The position numbers and the translations under genes are program-made. This document shows positions 1 through 8,794 of a stretch of DNA of 64,000 nt, in pieces. The notes under the pieces were generated by a model. That model did no database searches. It saw only the letters and a list, made by a program, of their open reading frames with translations, and was not told the origin of the DNA. Within the stretch, counting starts at the first letter, position 1, and every line of letters begins with the position of its first letter. The stretch is from Cytophagales bacterium (lineage in GTDB: Bacteria > Bacteroidota > Bacteroidia > Cytophagales > 172606-1): positions 50,028-114,027 of the forward strand of contig JAUJNL010000004.1 of NCBI GenBank assembly GCA_030448185.1, read 5' to 3'.

Positions 1-1843
1 GCATCAATTCCATCATCTCCTGCTCCATGGCAGACACTTTACCCGCTAGCCGTTTACTCAGCTGCCATTGTAAACCCTCCAGATTAGCAATCGGAGCTTT
101 TAAGTCATGAGAAGCCGTATAGACGAAATTATCCAGGTCAACATTAATCCGCTTCAATTCTTCATTATTCCGGGTCAGCTTTTGGTTCATCTCCAGGAGT
201 TGCTGCTGGTAGTTTTTCTCCCTGCTTATATCGGTATTGGTGCCCAGCCAGCGTTGTACTCTTCCCTTTTCATCTTTCACTGGAATGGCGCGGGTTAAAA
301 ACCACCGGTACTCTCCATCCTGCTTTCGGAGGGGAAACTCTAATTCCCAGGGCTCTGCTTTTTGCCAGGCTTCCTGCACAAATGCTACTACCTGCTCAAT
401 ATATTCCGGATGATGCACCTTTTCCCATCCCCAGCCCTGCATTTCCTCCAGGCTGGTGCCCGTATACTCATACCAGCGACGATTGTACCAGAAGATCCAT
501 CCTTCTCCATTAGCCATCCAGGCCAGCTGGGAAATATTATCAGCCAGGGTCCGGAAGCGTTCTTCGCTTTCTTTAAGTGCCCCTTCCGCTTCCTGTTGTC
601 CAGTTATATCGGTAAACAGGATAGCTACTTTCCGGCTTTCGCTATCTCCTAACCGGAAAGCATGGACTTCAAACCAGCGGCTCATCGCTGCTGACCTTTT
701 GATAAAACGGGTAGGCTCCCCGGTTAGGGCTACTCTGCCATAGATTTCAAACCAGTGCGCTTCCAGGTCCGGCACCAATTCCCGGGCTGTTTTACCCATT
801 ACGTCTTTCAACCCCGTCTGCTTTTCAAACACGGGATTACTTTCCAGAAAATGGTAGTCTATTGGCTGGTTATCCTCTTCAAAAATCATTTCCACAATAC
901 AAAACCCCTGGTCCATTGTTTCAAACAAACCCCGGTACTTCCCTTCACTTTCTTCTACCTTCAGTCGAGCTAGTATTTTTTCCGTAACCTCATGGCAAAG
1001 CACCATCACCCCACTAATACTTCCGTCTGGTCCTTTAAAGGGTTGATAGACCAGGTCTAAAAAGCCTTCCTTCTTTGCTCCATTCACCAGCACAAAGTAC
1101 GGATAATCGTATAGATAAAGGGGCTCACCGCTCAGGCGGACCTTTTCCAGAATTGGATGGAAATAGGGTTTAGCTTCCGGGATAATTGAAAAAAGGGGCT
1201 GGTTGAGTAGCTCCTCAGGCCCACGGTCAATGAGTCTGCCATACGCCTCGTTTACCACTTCCACCACCATTTCTTCTCCTCTTAGCACAATGATGCCTAC
1301 TGAGGCCTGATGCACAAAATTCTCGAACCGTTGCCCGCTTAGCCGCAGGCCCTCTATTTGCCGGGTTGTTTCCTGGCAAAGCACCATCACCCCGGCTATC
1401 TTTCCGGATTCATCCCGCACGGGACTATAGCTGAAGGTCCAGTAGGCTTGTTCGGTTCTGCCATTCCGGTAAATCGGAATCAAGAGATCCTCTTGCCAGG
1501 TGGCTTCTCCGCCCGCCAGCACCTGTTGAATCAGCGGTTCTAGCAGAGGCCATACCTCGGGCCAGCATTCGGGTCCCCGTTGTCCCAGGGCTTGTGGGTG
1601 TTTGCCTTCATTACCCAGACAGGGGCGGTAGGCATCGTTATAAAACTGGATCAGGTCCGCTCCCCACCAGAGTCCCATGGGAAGCTTGGCATTCAGCATA
1701 ATGCTCAAGGTAGTACGTAGGCTTTGCGGCCAGGTACTTACTGGACCCAGTGAAGTTTGAGACCAGTCTAAGGTGCGGATTAACTGGCCCATTTCCCCCC
1801 CACCGGTAAGAAAGGGATTCGCACTATCAGTAGATACAATCAT
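1..1843 (-). CDS. Multi-PAS sensor histidine kinase (C-terminus off window)
   Basis: Reading from ATG at 1843 the frame stays open for 614 codons to the window edge. It begins with a PAS-like region (FLTGGGEMGQLIRTLDWSQT, then a WPQSLRT motif) of the kind common in Spirosoma-group kinases. About four PAS/PAC modules follow; one is visible as RFRTLADNISQLAWMANGEG and ends with the PAC-like WLGTNTDISREK. Near residue 568 there is a HisKA H-box, FVYTASHDLKAPIANLEGL, whose His is the expected phosphorylation site. The HATPase domain must lie beyond position 1. No transmembrane segment is seen, so the sensor is probably cytoplasmic. The signal is unknown; PAS domains usually bind small ligands, haem or flavin. 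Kinase identity is firm, specificity is not. Confidence 0.9.
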   Translation of the reverse strand, partial: MIVSTDSANPFLTGGGEMGQLIRTLDWSQTSLGPVSTWPQSLRTTLSIMLNAKLPMGLWWGADLIQFYNDAYRPCLGNEGKHPQALGQRGPECWPEVWPLLEPLIQQVLAGGEATWQEDLLIPIYRNGRTEQAYWTFSYSPVRDESGKIAGVMVLCQETTRQIEGLRLSGQRFENFVHQASVGIIVLRGEEMVVEVVNEAYGRLIDRGPEELLNQPLFSIIPEAKPYFHPILEKVRLSGEPLYLYDYPYFVLVNGAKKEGFLDLVYQPFKGPDGSISGVMVLCHEVTEKILARLKVEESEGKYRGLFETMDQGFCIVEMIFEEDNQPIDYHFLESNPVFEKQTGLKDVMGKTARELVPDLEAHWFEIYGRVALTGEPTRFIKRSAAMSRWFEVHAFRLGDSESRKVAILFTDITGQQEAEGALKESEERFRTLADNISQLAWMANGEGWIFWYNRRWYEYTGTSLEEMQGWGWEKVHHPEYIEQVVAFVQEAWQKAEPWELEFPLRKQDGEYRWFLTRAIPVKDEKGRVQRWLGTNTDISREKNYQQQLLEMNQKLTRNNEELKRINVDLDNFVYTASHDLKAPIANLEGLQWQLSKRLAGKVSAMEQEMMELM

Positions 1844-2211
1844 GAGTAGGTAGGCTCAGGGAGATACAGTAGCAACTAGGTAAAGTAGCAAGTAGGGAAG
1901 ATAGCTTGAAAGAGAGTAGGATTTAAGTTTATGGACGTAAGTATACACTTTCCCGTAGGCAATGCCCAATGGCTTAATGATTCTGCTCCTGGAAAGACTC
2001 CGCTCGCAAAGTTCCAGCATGCGTTTTTGCCAGAATAGGAATTTTGTCACTTTCAGAAGCTATGGCGCAATCACAAAAGCCGTTGAGCATCTAACTTAAA
2101 GGTATCCTCCCCTCTGACCCAGGTGTAGTTGTCAAGTAAGTGGTCAGGGCATTGCCGCCCCAAGCCCTCTTAGAACGTATCTATGCGGCTAACGAGACGC
2201 TTCCCAAAGTT
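1844..2211. other. Gap without a convincing gene
   Basis: Short reading frames exist on the minus strand but show no family motif or codon pattern that I trust. The stretch separates the two kinase genes and probably holds the promoter of the PAS kinase, which reads leftwards from 1843. Confidence 0.5.
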
Positions 2212-3158
2212 TTAGCGGTTAATAAGAATTGGCAAGCAGATGGCAATGAGCGTACCTTCCAGCAGGGTTACCCGATCCTGAATGGTCTTAAGACCGATGC
2301 CCGCCCCCCGGCTATTCTTATCCATGCGCTGGACGGTTTCCTTGCCCTTGTCAGTAGTCATTCCCTTGCTGGTAGGCATGCCTTTGCCATTGTCCTGGAC
2401 TTCGATATACACGTAGTCTTTGTCCCGGTACACTTCCAGGCTTGCGTTGGAAGCACCCGAATGTTTAACCAGGTTAGTGACCAGCTCCTGAGAGATACGG
2501 TAAATCGCCATTTCTAATGGAGCGGCTAATCGTTCCTCAAAGCAGTGGCATTGCAACTGGATACTGGTTCCGGCATAGCGGTTACAGAATTCTTCAATGG
2601 CTTTCTGTAAACCAAAGTCTTTCAGTAAGACGGGCACTAGTTCGTGGGAGGCGCGTCTGGTTTCGATAATGGCCTCCTTGAGCAAGGCTTCTGCTTTCTT
2701 CAGGGAGGCGGCTACTTCTGCCCGCTGCTCCGGCAAAGGCGTAAGGTTTACCCCGGCCAAGTGAAGCTTAGAAACTGTTTTAAAAGGGTAATGGCAGAGA
2801 AAAATAGGCTAGGGGAGTAAAGTACTCAAAGAGGTTAAGTTTGTAGTGCCAACTAACAGATAAAACCCCAATGAGTACCCAACAAAAGAATGGAAAACGT
2901 CGCAAGTATCCAAACCTCTACGACAAAGATCGGCTACGTGATATGAGTGAGAACGGGTGGAGAAAGTTAAAGCCGTATTTACCGGGGGCAAAGTCGGATG
3001 CACAAAAAGGAGGCCGCACCCCCGTATTGTTAAAAGAAGTACTTAACGGAATACTGTACGTAGTCAAGACCGGTTGTTCCTGGAGAAGTCTGCCGCATGA
3101 TTTACCCAACTGGTCTACGGTTTATGGCTATTTCAACCGATGGAGTAAAAGTGGGCTG

Positions 3159-3187
3159 TACCTGATACCTGTGGAACATGGGCTACC
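3159..3187 (+). repeat. Short insert unit in IS5 transposase (class 1, divergent)
   Basis: About 29 bp beginning TACCTGATACC and ending AACATGGGCTACC. It splits the expected IS5 sequence between WSKSGL and the helix EIHAFLVRKVRKK and shifts the frame. It resembles the unit at 42064-42094 (complement TACCTGA ... AACATCGGCTCC). The assignment is weaker than for the others because the exact ancestral sequence here is less certain. Confidence 0.55.
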
Positions 3188-3655
3188 GGCAAGAAATTCA
3201 CGCGTTTTTAGTCCGGAAAGTGCGCAAAAAGATGCAAAGGAAGTCTACCCCAAGTGCGGGGAGTTTGGATTCACAAAGTGTGAAGACGACTGCTTGCGGG
3301 GGAAAGCACCGGGGATATGATACAGGCAAGCTGATTAAAGGCCGCAAACGTTTTATTCTTACCGATAGTCAAGGATTACTCTTAGCCGTTTGGAATGGAG
3401 CGTAGATGCTCCAATGTGCGGCAAGTGTATCCGAAAAACAAGGCGCTAAACAGTTATTGCGTTATATCAAACGAGTAGCTTGTTTACAAGGATTGTGTCA
3501 AGGAATCAAACTTGTTTGGGTAGATGGTGGCTACCGGGGAGCAGACTTACTGGAGTACGTCGAAAAACTCTGGCAATGGACCTTAGATGGTCTTAAGAAC
3601 CGATGATAAGAAAGGTTTTAAACTCCTGCCCCGAAGGTGGGTCGTAGAGAGAACT

Positions 3656-3684
3656 GAACCTGCTACGCGTGCAGCATCGGCTCC
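3656..3684 (+). repeat. Short insert unit in IS5 transposase (class 1)
   Basis: About 29 bp beginning GAACCTGCTACG and ending CATCGGCTCC. It lies directly after the catalytic-E motif VVERT and separates it from the downstream WLLNARRLNKDYE, which normally follows within a few residues. It is closest to the complement of the unit at 6549-6578, sharing the CCTGCTACG start and the GCATCGGCTCC end. Confidence 0.65.
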
Positions 3685-4479
3685 ATGCTTGGTTGCTCAA
3701 TGCCCGAAGATTAAACAAAGATTACGAAAAAAACAGAAAAAACAGCCAGTCCATGGTCTACCTGGCTATGATTTCTATTATGCTTAATCGCCTTTAATTA
3801 CCCTTTAAAACAGCTTCTTAGTAGCAAACAGGATCTGGCCTACGCCATTGTGCAGGGATTCGGCTATTCGTCTTCGTTCTTCTTCCTGAGCTTCCAGTAC
3901 CGCTTCCAGTAAGGCTTGTTGCTGATGTAGGCGGCGGTGTTGCTGCTGGAGGGCTTCATATTCCTTGCGCAGAGAAATATCTTCCAGAATCGTGTAACCA
4001 AGCGTATCTGCTTCATCCTGAAATAAGATGGAAGTAACCCTGCACCAAAGCAAGGAGCCATCTTTTTTCAGGAGCACGGTTTCAATCCCAAAGCTGGGAA
4101 TCTGCTCCTTCCATAAATTCTCCTGCAATTCCCGCCAGGGTGCTACGTAGTCAGGATGGGAATACTCAATAATCCGGGTGGCTTCCTGTTCGGTTTTGCT
4201 ATAGCCTAACATGTCTGCCAAAGCCTGGTTCACTTTAATGATGCGTAAATCAGGGGTAATGATCTTATTACCCAGCCTGGACTGCTCAAAGATGGTCTGG
4301 AATCGTTGCTGGCTTTGCTTAAAGGCTTGTTCCACAGCCAGGCGTGCCTCCAGCTTTTCCATTGTGGCCCGATGAGCGGAACGAAAACTGGCGATCTCTG
4401 CTTGTAACGCCTCGTTTTCTGCTTGTAGTTGCCTGAATTGTTCCCCTGAATCCTGCTGGTTATCGCCCTGACTACTCAT

Positions 4480-4838
4480 ACTTCTATTTTACTGAATTTA
4501 AATCAATTAGATATGGAATAATGAAAAAATAGGATTCAAGTGCGGGGAAAGGCCGGGGAGAATGAGCATGGGTGGAGGCAGCAACCGAGAAAATCCTGCC
4601 CGCAATCAGCCAGGATTCGGGAGAAGAACTCCCAGATTGCTTCATATCCTCCGGCTGATGCCCCGATTCCCACTACGTACAAAGGCTTGCTCATCGAAAA
4701 ACAGGTTTACTTTCACCGGTATCATTACTTTCACCAGTATCAATTCCAGGGGTAACGACTCAGGAGGTAATGAAAAACTAGGACGAAAAAACCGTCTCCA
4801 GGTTATGCTATCGGGAGAAAAGCCTTTCAGGGGCAGGA
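4480..4838. other. Gap without a convincing gene
   Basis: Two overlapping plus-strand frames of 71 and 98 codons are present but show no domain, and their composition looks like read-through of non-coding DNA. The region upstream of the kinase start at 4479 should contain its promoter. Confidence 0.4.
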
Positions 4839-5246
4839 TTACATCGCGGAAGGAGTAGACAGGTAATAGGGCACAATTTTACTATCAAGCAGGTCAGTAA
4901 GCGCTTTAAAACGCCCGGGCAAGGGGATATAGCCATATTCCCCGTGAATATCAAATACAGACTGAGAAAGCTTGATCACGGCGGAGCGTAACTCTACCAT
5001 TCCATCGAGTACCTCCTTTTCCACCACCACAACATCAATACCTGTACTATCACTATCCATAACTCTCATACTATCCATAACTCTCATCATATAAGAAGAC
5101 AACCATAGTGTTAACGCAGAGATAGAAAATAAAGCCACCCAAAGATTGATTTTTAACAGAAGTATTTTTGCACTCCTTTGAGAAATCACTCCCTTTTCCT
5201 CCCGCCTGGCCCTCATCCTTTCTCCTCTGAATAGTATAATACTCAT
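4839..5246 (-). CDS. Hypothetical single-pass membrane protein
   Basis: A 135-residue frame with a basic N-terminus (MRARREEKG), one hydrophobic segment around residues 28-50 (INLWVALFSISALTLWLSSY) and a soluble C-terminal part. A six-residue tandem repeat, MRVMDS MRVMDS, follows the membrane segment; at DNA level it is an 18-bp direct repeat around 5057-5092. The protein could start at the second Met (residue 11). I recognise no family. The repeat may alter the linker length by slippage. Neighbours give no functional clue. Confidence 0.45.
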   Translation of the reverse strand: MSIILFRGERMRARREEKGVISQRSAKILLLKINLWVALFSISALTLWLSSYMMRVMDSMRVMDSDSTGIDVVVVEKEVLDGMVELRSAVIKLSQSVFDIHGEYGYIPLPGRFKALTDLLDSKIVPYYLSTPSAM

Positions 5247-5935
5247 GCTTTATACAAAGGGTAATCAGCGTACTCATTCAGCCAGAAGTGCTACTGGTGA
5301 GTGCATTCAGCAAGGATTTAGCGGATTAGTATATTTCTGAGTCAGGTTTCCTGCCAGGCGGTCTTCCGGTCAAATGGTCTCCCCATACTCATAAGGACGA
5401 AAAGATAAGGACAAATGGGGTTAATAGCCCTCACGCAAAAGGTTAAGGGGTTAGCAGGCAGGGTACAGTCTAATAAAGGCGAATGCTTTAATGAGAGCAG
5501 ATTCAGGCTCTGCATTCGGCAAATAAAAACGTTGACATTGAGAGAAGGGAGGGGAGTAGCACTAATCGATATGGATTGCAGCTACGGAATAATTCTTCTA
5601 TTCGGAGTAATACCCTGTTACTTCCAGCATACTTTGCCGTAAGAGTACTATGCCGTGCCAGGGTGACATTAGGCAAATTACCAACTGGAGTTTGCTACCT
5701 ACCTTGTCTGAAGCCTAAGTGTAACTAGTAGCTGTTATAGTGGAGGCTGTAGCTGAAATTGACTAGCATCTATACGGGTAGTGTCCCTATTTGTAGCAAT
5801 CATACGATTTGTAGCAATCATACGGCTAGTGCATTAAGTATGAGTTATCTGACAGTTTTATTTTTCACCAATTCATTGAATATCAAAAACTTAAAAGTTG
5901 CGAGATCTATCATTTAACTCGTTCTTGCTGCACTA
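5247..5935. other. Intergenic stretch with a direct repeat
   Basis: No convincing gene is present. At 5791-5825 there are two copies of the 17-mer TTGTAGCAATCATACG(A/G), one base apart, shortly before a CTAGTGCATT sequence like the IS630 ends at 7249. The tract may be debris of older insertions. Confidence 0.45.
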
Positions 5936-6548
5936 GTACACAACCAATTTAGTTTTTAGGAGTTTAGTAGATATCTTTCAGGTACTAAAATCTATAGAGA
6001 GATGAATCCAAGACTAAGCCCCTTATCCTTATCTGAGCAGGAACGGGAAGAAATACAGCTTTTATTTAAGAAAGGGAAACATTCGGTACGAAAACTCAAA
6101 CGAGCCAAAGTGTTATTGCTGTTAGCCACAGAAAAGAAAGTGCCTGACATTGCCCAAGAAGCTGGGGTGAGTGAGGCGACGGTGTACAATGTGTATCACC
6201 GCTACGAGCCAGGTAAGCTTTCGCAAGCCCTAGAAGCACAACCTCGTAGTGGGCAGCCCGGCAAAGTCACGCCTCGATTAGAAGCAGACGTGACCCGGAT
6301 TGCCTGTAGTGAGGCTCCAGCAGGTAGAAGCCGCTGGACGGTGGATTTGATTCACCAGCAAGTAGTCCAGTTGGGCTATGAAGTAGGGGATGAATCAGTA
6401 AGAGGAGTATTAAAAAAAGTCACCTCAAGCCTTGGCAGAAAAGGCAATGGTGTATTGGGACGATAAATGGAGAGTATGTAGCAAAGATGGAGGATGTCCT
6501 AGGAGTTTATGAGCAGGAGCCTAAAGAAAAAATAGTTCGTATCAGTTT

Positions 6549-6578
6549 GGAGCCGATGCTCACGCACGTAGCAGGTCC
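6549..6578 (-). repeat. Short insert unit at first catalytic D of IS630-A (class 1)
   Basis: Thirty bp beginning GGAGCCGATGCTCACG and ending AGCAGGTCC. It lies between VRISF and DERPCQLLDE, the first DDE motif (compare VVFDERPCQLLGE in copy B). Taking out the 30 bp leaves AGTTTATGAGAG, two bases short of the expected AGTTTTGATGAGAG, so the event may have removed TG from the target. On the complement it starts GGACCTGCTACG and ends GCATCGGCTCC, very like the unit at 3656-3684. Confidence 0.8.
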
Positions 6579-6766
6579 ATGAGAGACCTTGCCAGTTACT
6601 TGATGAAGTTTTAGCCCCTTTACCGATGCAGGAAAATAAGCCTAAAAGAGAGCATTCTGAGTATGAACGGAAAGGGACGGCTTGTGTACTGCTAGCCTAT
6701 GATATCGATACTGCACAACGCTATGTACAGGTAAGAGAAACCCGTACTAAAAAAGACTATGCCCAG

Positions 6767-6793
6767 TTGGTAGCACATACTACACAGATAGGA
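6767..6793 (+). repeat. 27-bp in-frame insert in IS630-A, unclassified
   Basis: Copy A encodes AQLVAHTTQIGYMDYLVKEH where copy B encodes AEFMDTLLKEH. The extra 27 bp start TTGGTAGCACAT and end GATAGGA and keep the frame. The ends do not match the GG-CC bounded family, so this may be a different kind of insertion of similar size. Confidence 0.5.
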
Positions 6794-6847
6794 TACATGG
6801 ACTACTTAGTGAAAGAGCATTACCCACAGGCAGACAAAATCCATTTA

Positions 6848-6874
6848 CCTGATACGTTGCGTAACATCGGCTCC
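6848..6874 (+). repeat. Short insert unit before second catalytic D of IS630-A (class 1)
   Basis: Twenty-seven bp beginning CCTGATACGTTG and ending ACATCGGCTCC, in frame, encoding PDTLRNIGS between KIHL and VQDNLNTH. Typical IS630 proteins read directly into VQDNLNTH. The same unit sits at the same codon in copy B (8261-8287) with a single base difference. Confidence 0.85.
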
Positions 6875-7737
6875 GTGCAGGACAATTTAAATACGCATGC
6901 TATGAGCCTTTTTTATGAGCACTTGCCCCTGCAAAGAGCCGGAGAATTAGCCCGTAAAATCCAATTCCATTTCACTCCTAAGCATGGCAGTTGGTTAAAC
7001 ATGGCTGAAATTGAGTTCTCGGCTTTAGCTAAACAATGTCTTGATCGTAGAATTAAAGATAAAGACACCTTTGAAAAAAAAGAAGTATTACTCTGGAGTA
7101 AGCAACGGAATGAAGCCAAAACCAAGATTCACTGGAGTTTCACGGTCGATAAAGCCCGAGCCACCCTCCAAACTAAATATGAACAGGTCAATCCGGTGAA
7201 TAAGAAACCTTAGAAATTAAATTGGTAGTTTGCAAGAGTGTATGACTAGTGCATTGTAACCTTAATTACTAGAAGTGAGTATTATAAAAAGTACCAAAAG
7301 TAAGAGGAAATGGAAAGGGTTTCAAAGTCATTAGAATTGCAGCCAGCAGAAGTAGCGCAGTTGGAGAATATGTTGCGAAAAGGGACCTGCCAAGTACGAA
7401 TGCTAAAACGCGCTCAGGTGTTAGTGAGACTTCATCAAGGAATAAAGCCATCAGATGCAGCCTTGCAGGCAGGAGTAAGTCTGGCTACGGTATACAACGT
7501 AGCTGCCCGTTACCAGCATTCAGGCAAGTTAGCCGATGCCCTTGAGGAAAAGCCTCGTAGTGGTCAGCCGACTAAGTTTAGCAAAGCGATCCAGGCTCAG
7601 CTTACGGCTTTAGCTTGTAGTGAGGCACCACAAGGACACAGTAAATGGAGTTTGAGAATGCGGGCTGATAAGCTAGTGGAACTCCAGGTAGTAGAATCAA
7701 TATCGCATCAGGCGGTAAGCGAGCAATTAAAAAAAAT

Positions 7738-7880
7738 GGTAGTCCTATAAAAGTAATGATGGCTATAAGCACCCCCTAATCCCTCCTTGAAAAAATGAGG
7801 GGAATTACAGTATTATGGGCCACTCTCTTCCCATTTTAGGAGGGTAAAACACCTGTCATCATTACTTTTATAGGACTACC
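7738..7880. mobile_element. MITE, 143 bp, with 24-bp perfect inverted ends
   Basis: Begins GGTAGTCCTATAAAAGTAAT and ends with its exact complement; the terminal repeats match over 24 bp. It is flanked by AAAAAAAT on both sides (7730-7737 and 7881-7888), an apparent 8-bp target duplication. There is no coding capacity. The parent transposase is not in the window. Confidence 0.9.
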
Positions 7881-8260
7881 AAAAAAATGACCTTAAACCT
7901 TGGCTGAGAAAACAATGGTGTATTGGTAAAGTAGATGGTCAGTACTTGGCTAAGATGGAAGACGTATTAGATGTGTATAGTAAAGAACGGGATGAAAAAC
8001 AAGCTCGGGTGGTTTTTGACGAACGTCCCTGCCAACTACTTGGTGAACTAACTGCCCCCTTGCCAGTTGCTGCAGGGCAACCGATGAAACAGGATTATGA
8101 GTATGAGCGAAAGGGCACGGCTTGTATCTTATTGGCCTATGACTTAGATACTCACCAGCGATATGTTGAGGTAAGAGAGCAGCGTACCAAGAAAGACTAT
8201 GCCGAGTTTATGGACACGCTGCTCAAGGAGCATTATCCACAAGCAGAACAAATTCACTTA

Positions 8261-8287
8261 CCTGATACGTTGCGTAACATCGGCTCG
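8261..8287 (+). repeat. Short insert unit before second catalytic D of IS630-B (class 1)
   Basis: Twenty-seven bp, CCTGATACGTTG ... ACATCGGCTCG, between QIHL and VQDNLNTH, in frame. It differs by one base from the unit in copy A, although the surrounding genes have diverged at many codons. Confidence 0.85.
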
Positions 8288-8794
8288 GTGCAAGATAATT
8301 TAAATACCCATCAAGCAGGTAGTTTCTACGAGCACTTACCCCTGGAAAGAGCCCATGAGTTAAAGAACAAATTTGTCTTCCACTACACCCCAATTCATGC
8401 TTCCTGGCTCAACATGGCTGAAATTGAGTGCTCTGCCCTTTCCAAGCAGTGCTTGGATCGAAGAATAGCTGATTTAGCCTCCTTAAAACAAGAGGTAGAG
8501 GCTTGGACAAAGGAACGCAATGAGAAAAAGGTTAAGATTCATTGGCTTTTTGATACGACTAAGGCTAGAACTAAACTCAAAAGGCATTACAGTAAAGTCA
8601 ATCCTGAAAATAAACCATTCCTCAATTCTGATAATAATACCAATTCCCCTTCTAATAACTAAGGTTACAATGCACTAGTGTGCTACTCCCCAAAATTAGG
8701 ACCACTAGTTAAGCTAGAAAACAAACAGTAAAATAGTGGTCAAATGAAAGCAAAACGCAAGCAGTACACATCGAGTTTTAAAGCCAAAGTGGCC

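Larger units (their letters stand above)
2871..3787 (+). pseudogene. IS5-type DDE transposase, frameshifted
   Basis: The N-terminus reads WRKLKPYLPGAKSDAQKGGR, followed by GCSWRSLPHDLPNWSTVYGY, the DUF4096 domain of IS5/IS427 transposases. The DDE motifs are recognisable in shifting frames: first D in GSLDSQSVKTT, second D in VWVDGGYRGADLL, and the E in LPRRWVVERT. The gene is broken by a shift near 3160, an in-frame TAG at 3403-3405, a shift near 3590 and another after VVERT. The first and last shifts coincide with about 29-bp inserts (3159-3187 and 3656-3684) that belong to the short-insert family found in other transposases here. The expected C-terminus (WLLNARRLNKDYEKN, ending MLNRL) can still be read in a third frame. 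Confidence 0.85.
2771..3817 (+). mobile_element. IS5-family insertion sequence (TNA-target, IS1031-like)
   Basis: The element is 1047 bp. Its imperfect inverted ends begin GAAACTGTTTTAAAAGGGTA on the left and, on the complement, GAAGCTGTTTTAAAGGGTAA on the right. It is flanked by TTA at 2768-2770 and 3818-3820, the three-base TNA duplication typical of the IS1031 group. It carries one transposase gene that is now out of frame in several places, so it probably cannot move by itself. It interrupts a sensor kinase gene. Confidence 0.88.
2212..4479 (-). pseudogene. PAS-containing NarL/LiaS-type sensor kinase, split by IS5 element
   Basis: The 5' half (ATG at 4479) encodes a coiled coil, one PAS domain (about residues 60-175; TIFEQSRLGNKIITPDLRI) and the HisKA_3 motif EERRRIAESLHNGVGQILFA, whose His is the phosphoacceptor. 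The 3' half (2212-2770) holds the rest of the dimerisation helix (RRASHELVPVLLKDFGLQ) and HATPase_c boxes (ELVTNLVKHSGAS, DNGKGM, GAGIGL). An IS5-type element at 2771-3817 separates them. Removing it with one copy of the TTA target repeat gives an unbroken frame reading LFATKLHLAGVNL, so the insertion is precise and looks recent. The end of the HATPase domain (LLEGTLIAICLPI) lacks the usual dozen residues between the G boxes, which may be a separate small deletion. The partner regulator is not in the window. Confidence 0.85.
6002..7213 (+). pseudogene. IS630-type transposase, copy A, disrupted
   Basis: N-terminal helix-turn-helix region (VPDIAQEAGVSEATVYNVYH), then a DDE domain. The first frame leaves the family reading at an A7 run (6412-6418), where copy B has A8; a shift there restores KSHLKPWQKRQWCIG. 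The first catalytic motif, FDERPCQL, is split by a 30-bp insert at 6549-6578. The second, VQDNLNTH, is intact but preceded by a 27-bp in-frame insert at 6848-6874, encoding PDTLRNIGS. A further 27-bp in-frame segment at 6767-6793 is absent from copy B. The catalytic E is in SWLNMAEIE. The element is almost certainly inactive. Confidence 0.85.
5936..7246 (+). mobile_element. IS630-family element, copy A
   Basis: It encloses an IS630 transposase gene and is bounded by TA dinucleotides inside CTAG (5934-5935 and 7247-7248), as expected for IS630 insertion. The ends share ACCAATTTA on opposite strands but are otherwise poorly matched, so the outer limits are approximate. Its right TA also serves as the left TA of the next IS630 element, so the two abut. 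Confidence 0.6.
7310..8662 (+). pseudogene. IS630-type transposase, copy B, interrupted by a MITE
   Basis: N-terminal helix-turn-helix (SDAALQAGVSLATVYNVAAR) and DDE domain with FDERPCQLLGE, VQDNLNTH and SWLNMAEIE. The gene is cut at an A8 tract by a MITE (7738-7880). Removing it with one 8-bp target repeat restores EQLKKNDLKPWLRKQWCIG without a stop. A 27-bp insert (8261-8287) adds PDTLRNIGS before the second catalytic D in frame. Apart from the MITE the reading frame is complete, so it may have been active before the MITE arrived, if the nine extra residues are tolerated. Confidence 0.87.
7249..8675 (+). mobile_element. IS630-family element, copy B
   Basis: Perfect inverted ends GTGCATTGTAACCTTA (7249 onward, complement ending at 8675) are flanked by TA at 7247-7248 and 8676-8677. 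It contains one transposase gene interrupted by a 143-bp MITE. It directly adjoins copy A on the left and the IS3 element on the right. Confidence 0.88.

Noticed and set aside
1856..2050. 64-codon minus-strand frame upstream of the first kinase.
   Set aside because: Ser/Tyr/Leu-rich with no motif; its end overlaps the likely promoter region.
4540..4858. Two overlapping plus-strand frames.
   Set aside because: No domain, two frames overlap, and the composition suggests chance.
5415..5642. 75-codon plus-strand frame.
   Set aside because: No similarity or ribosome site that I can recognise; it lies in a gene-poor, repeat-bearing tract.
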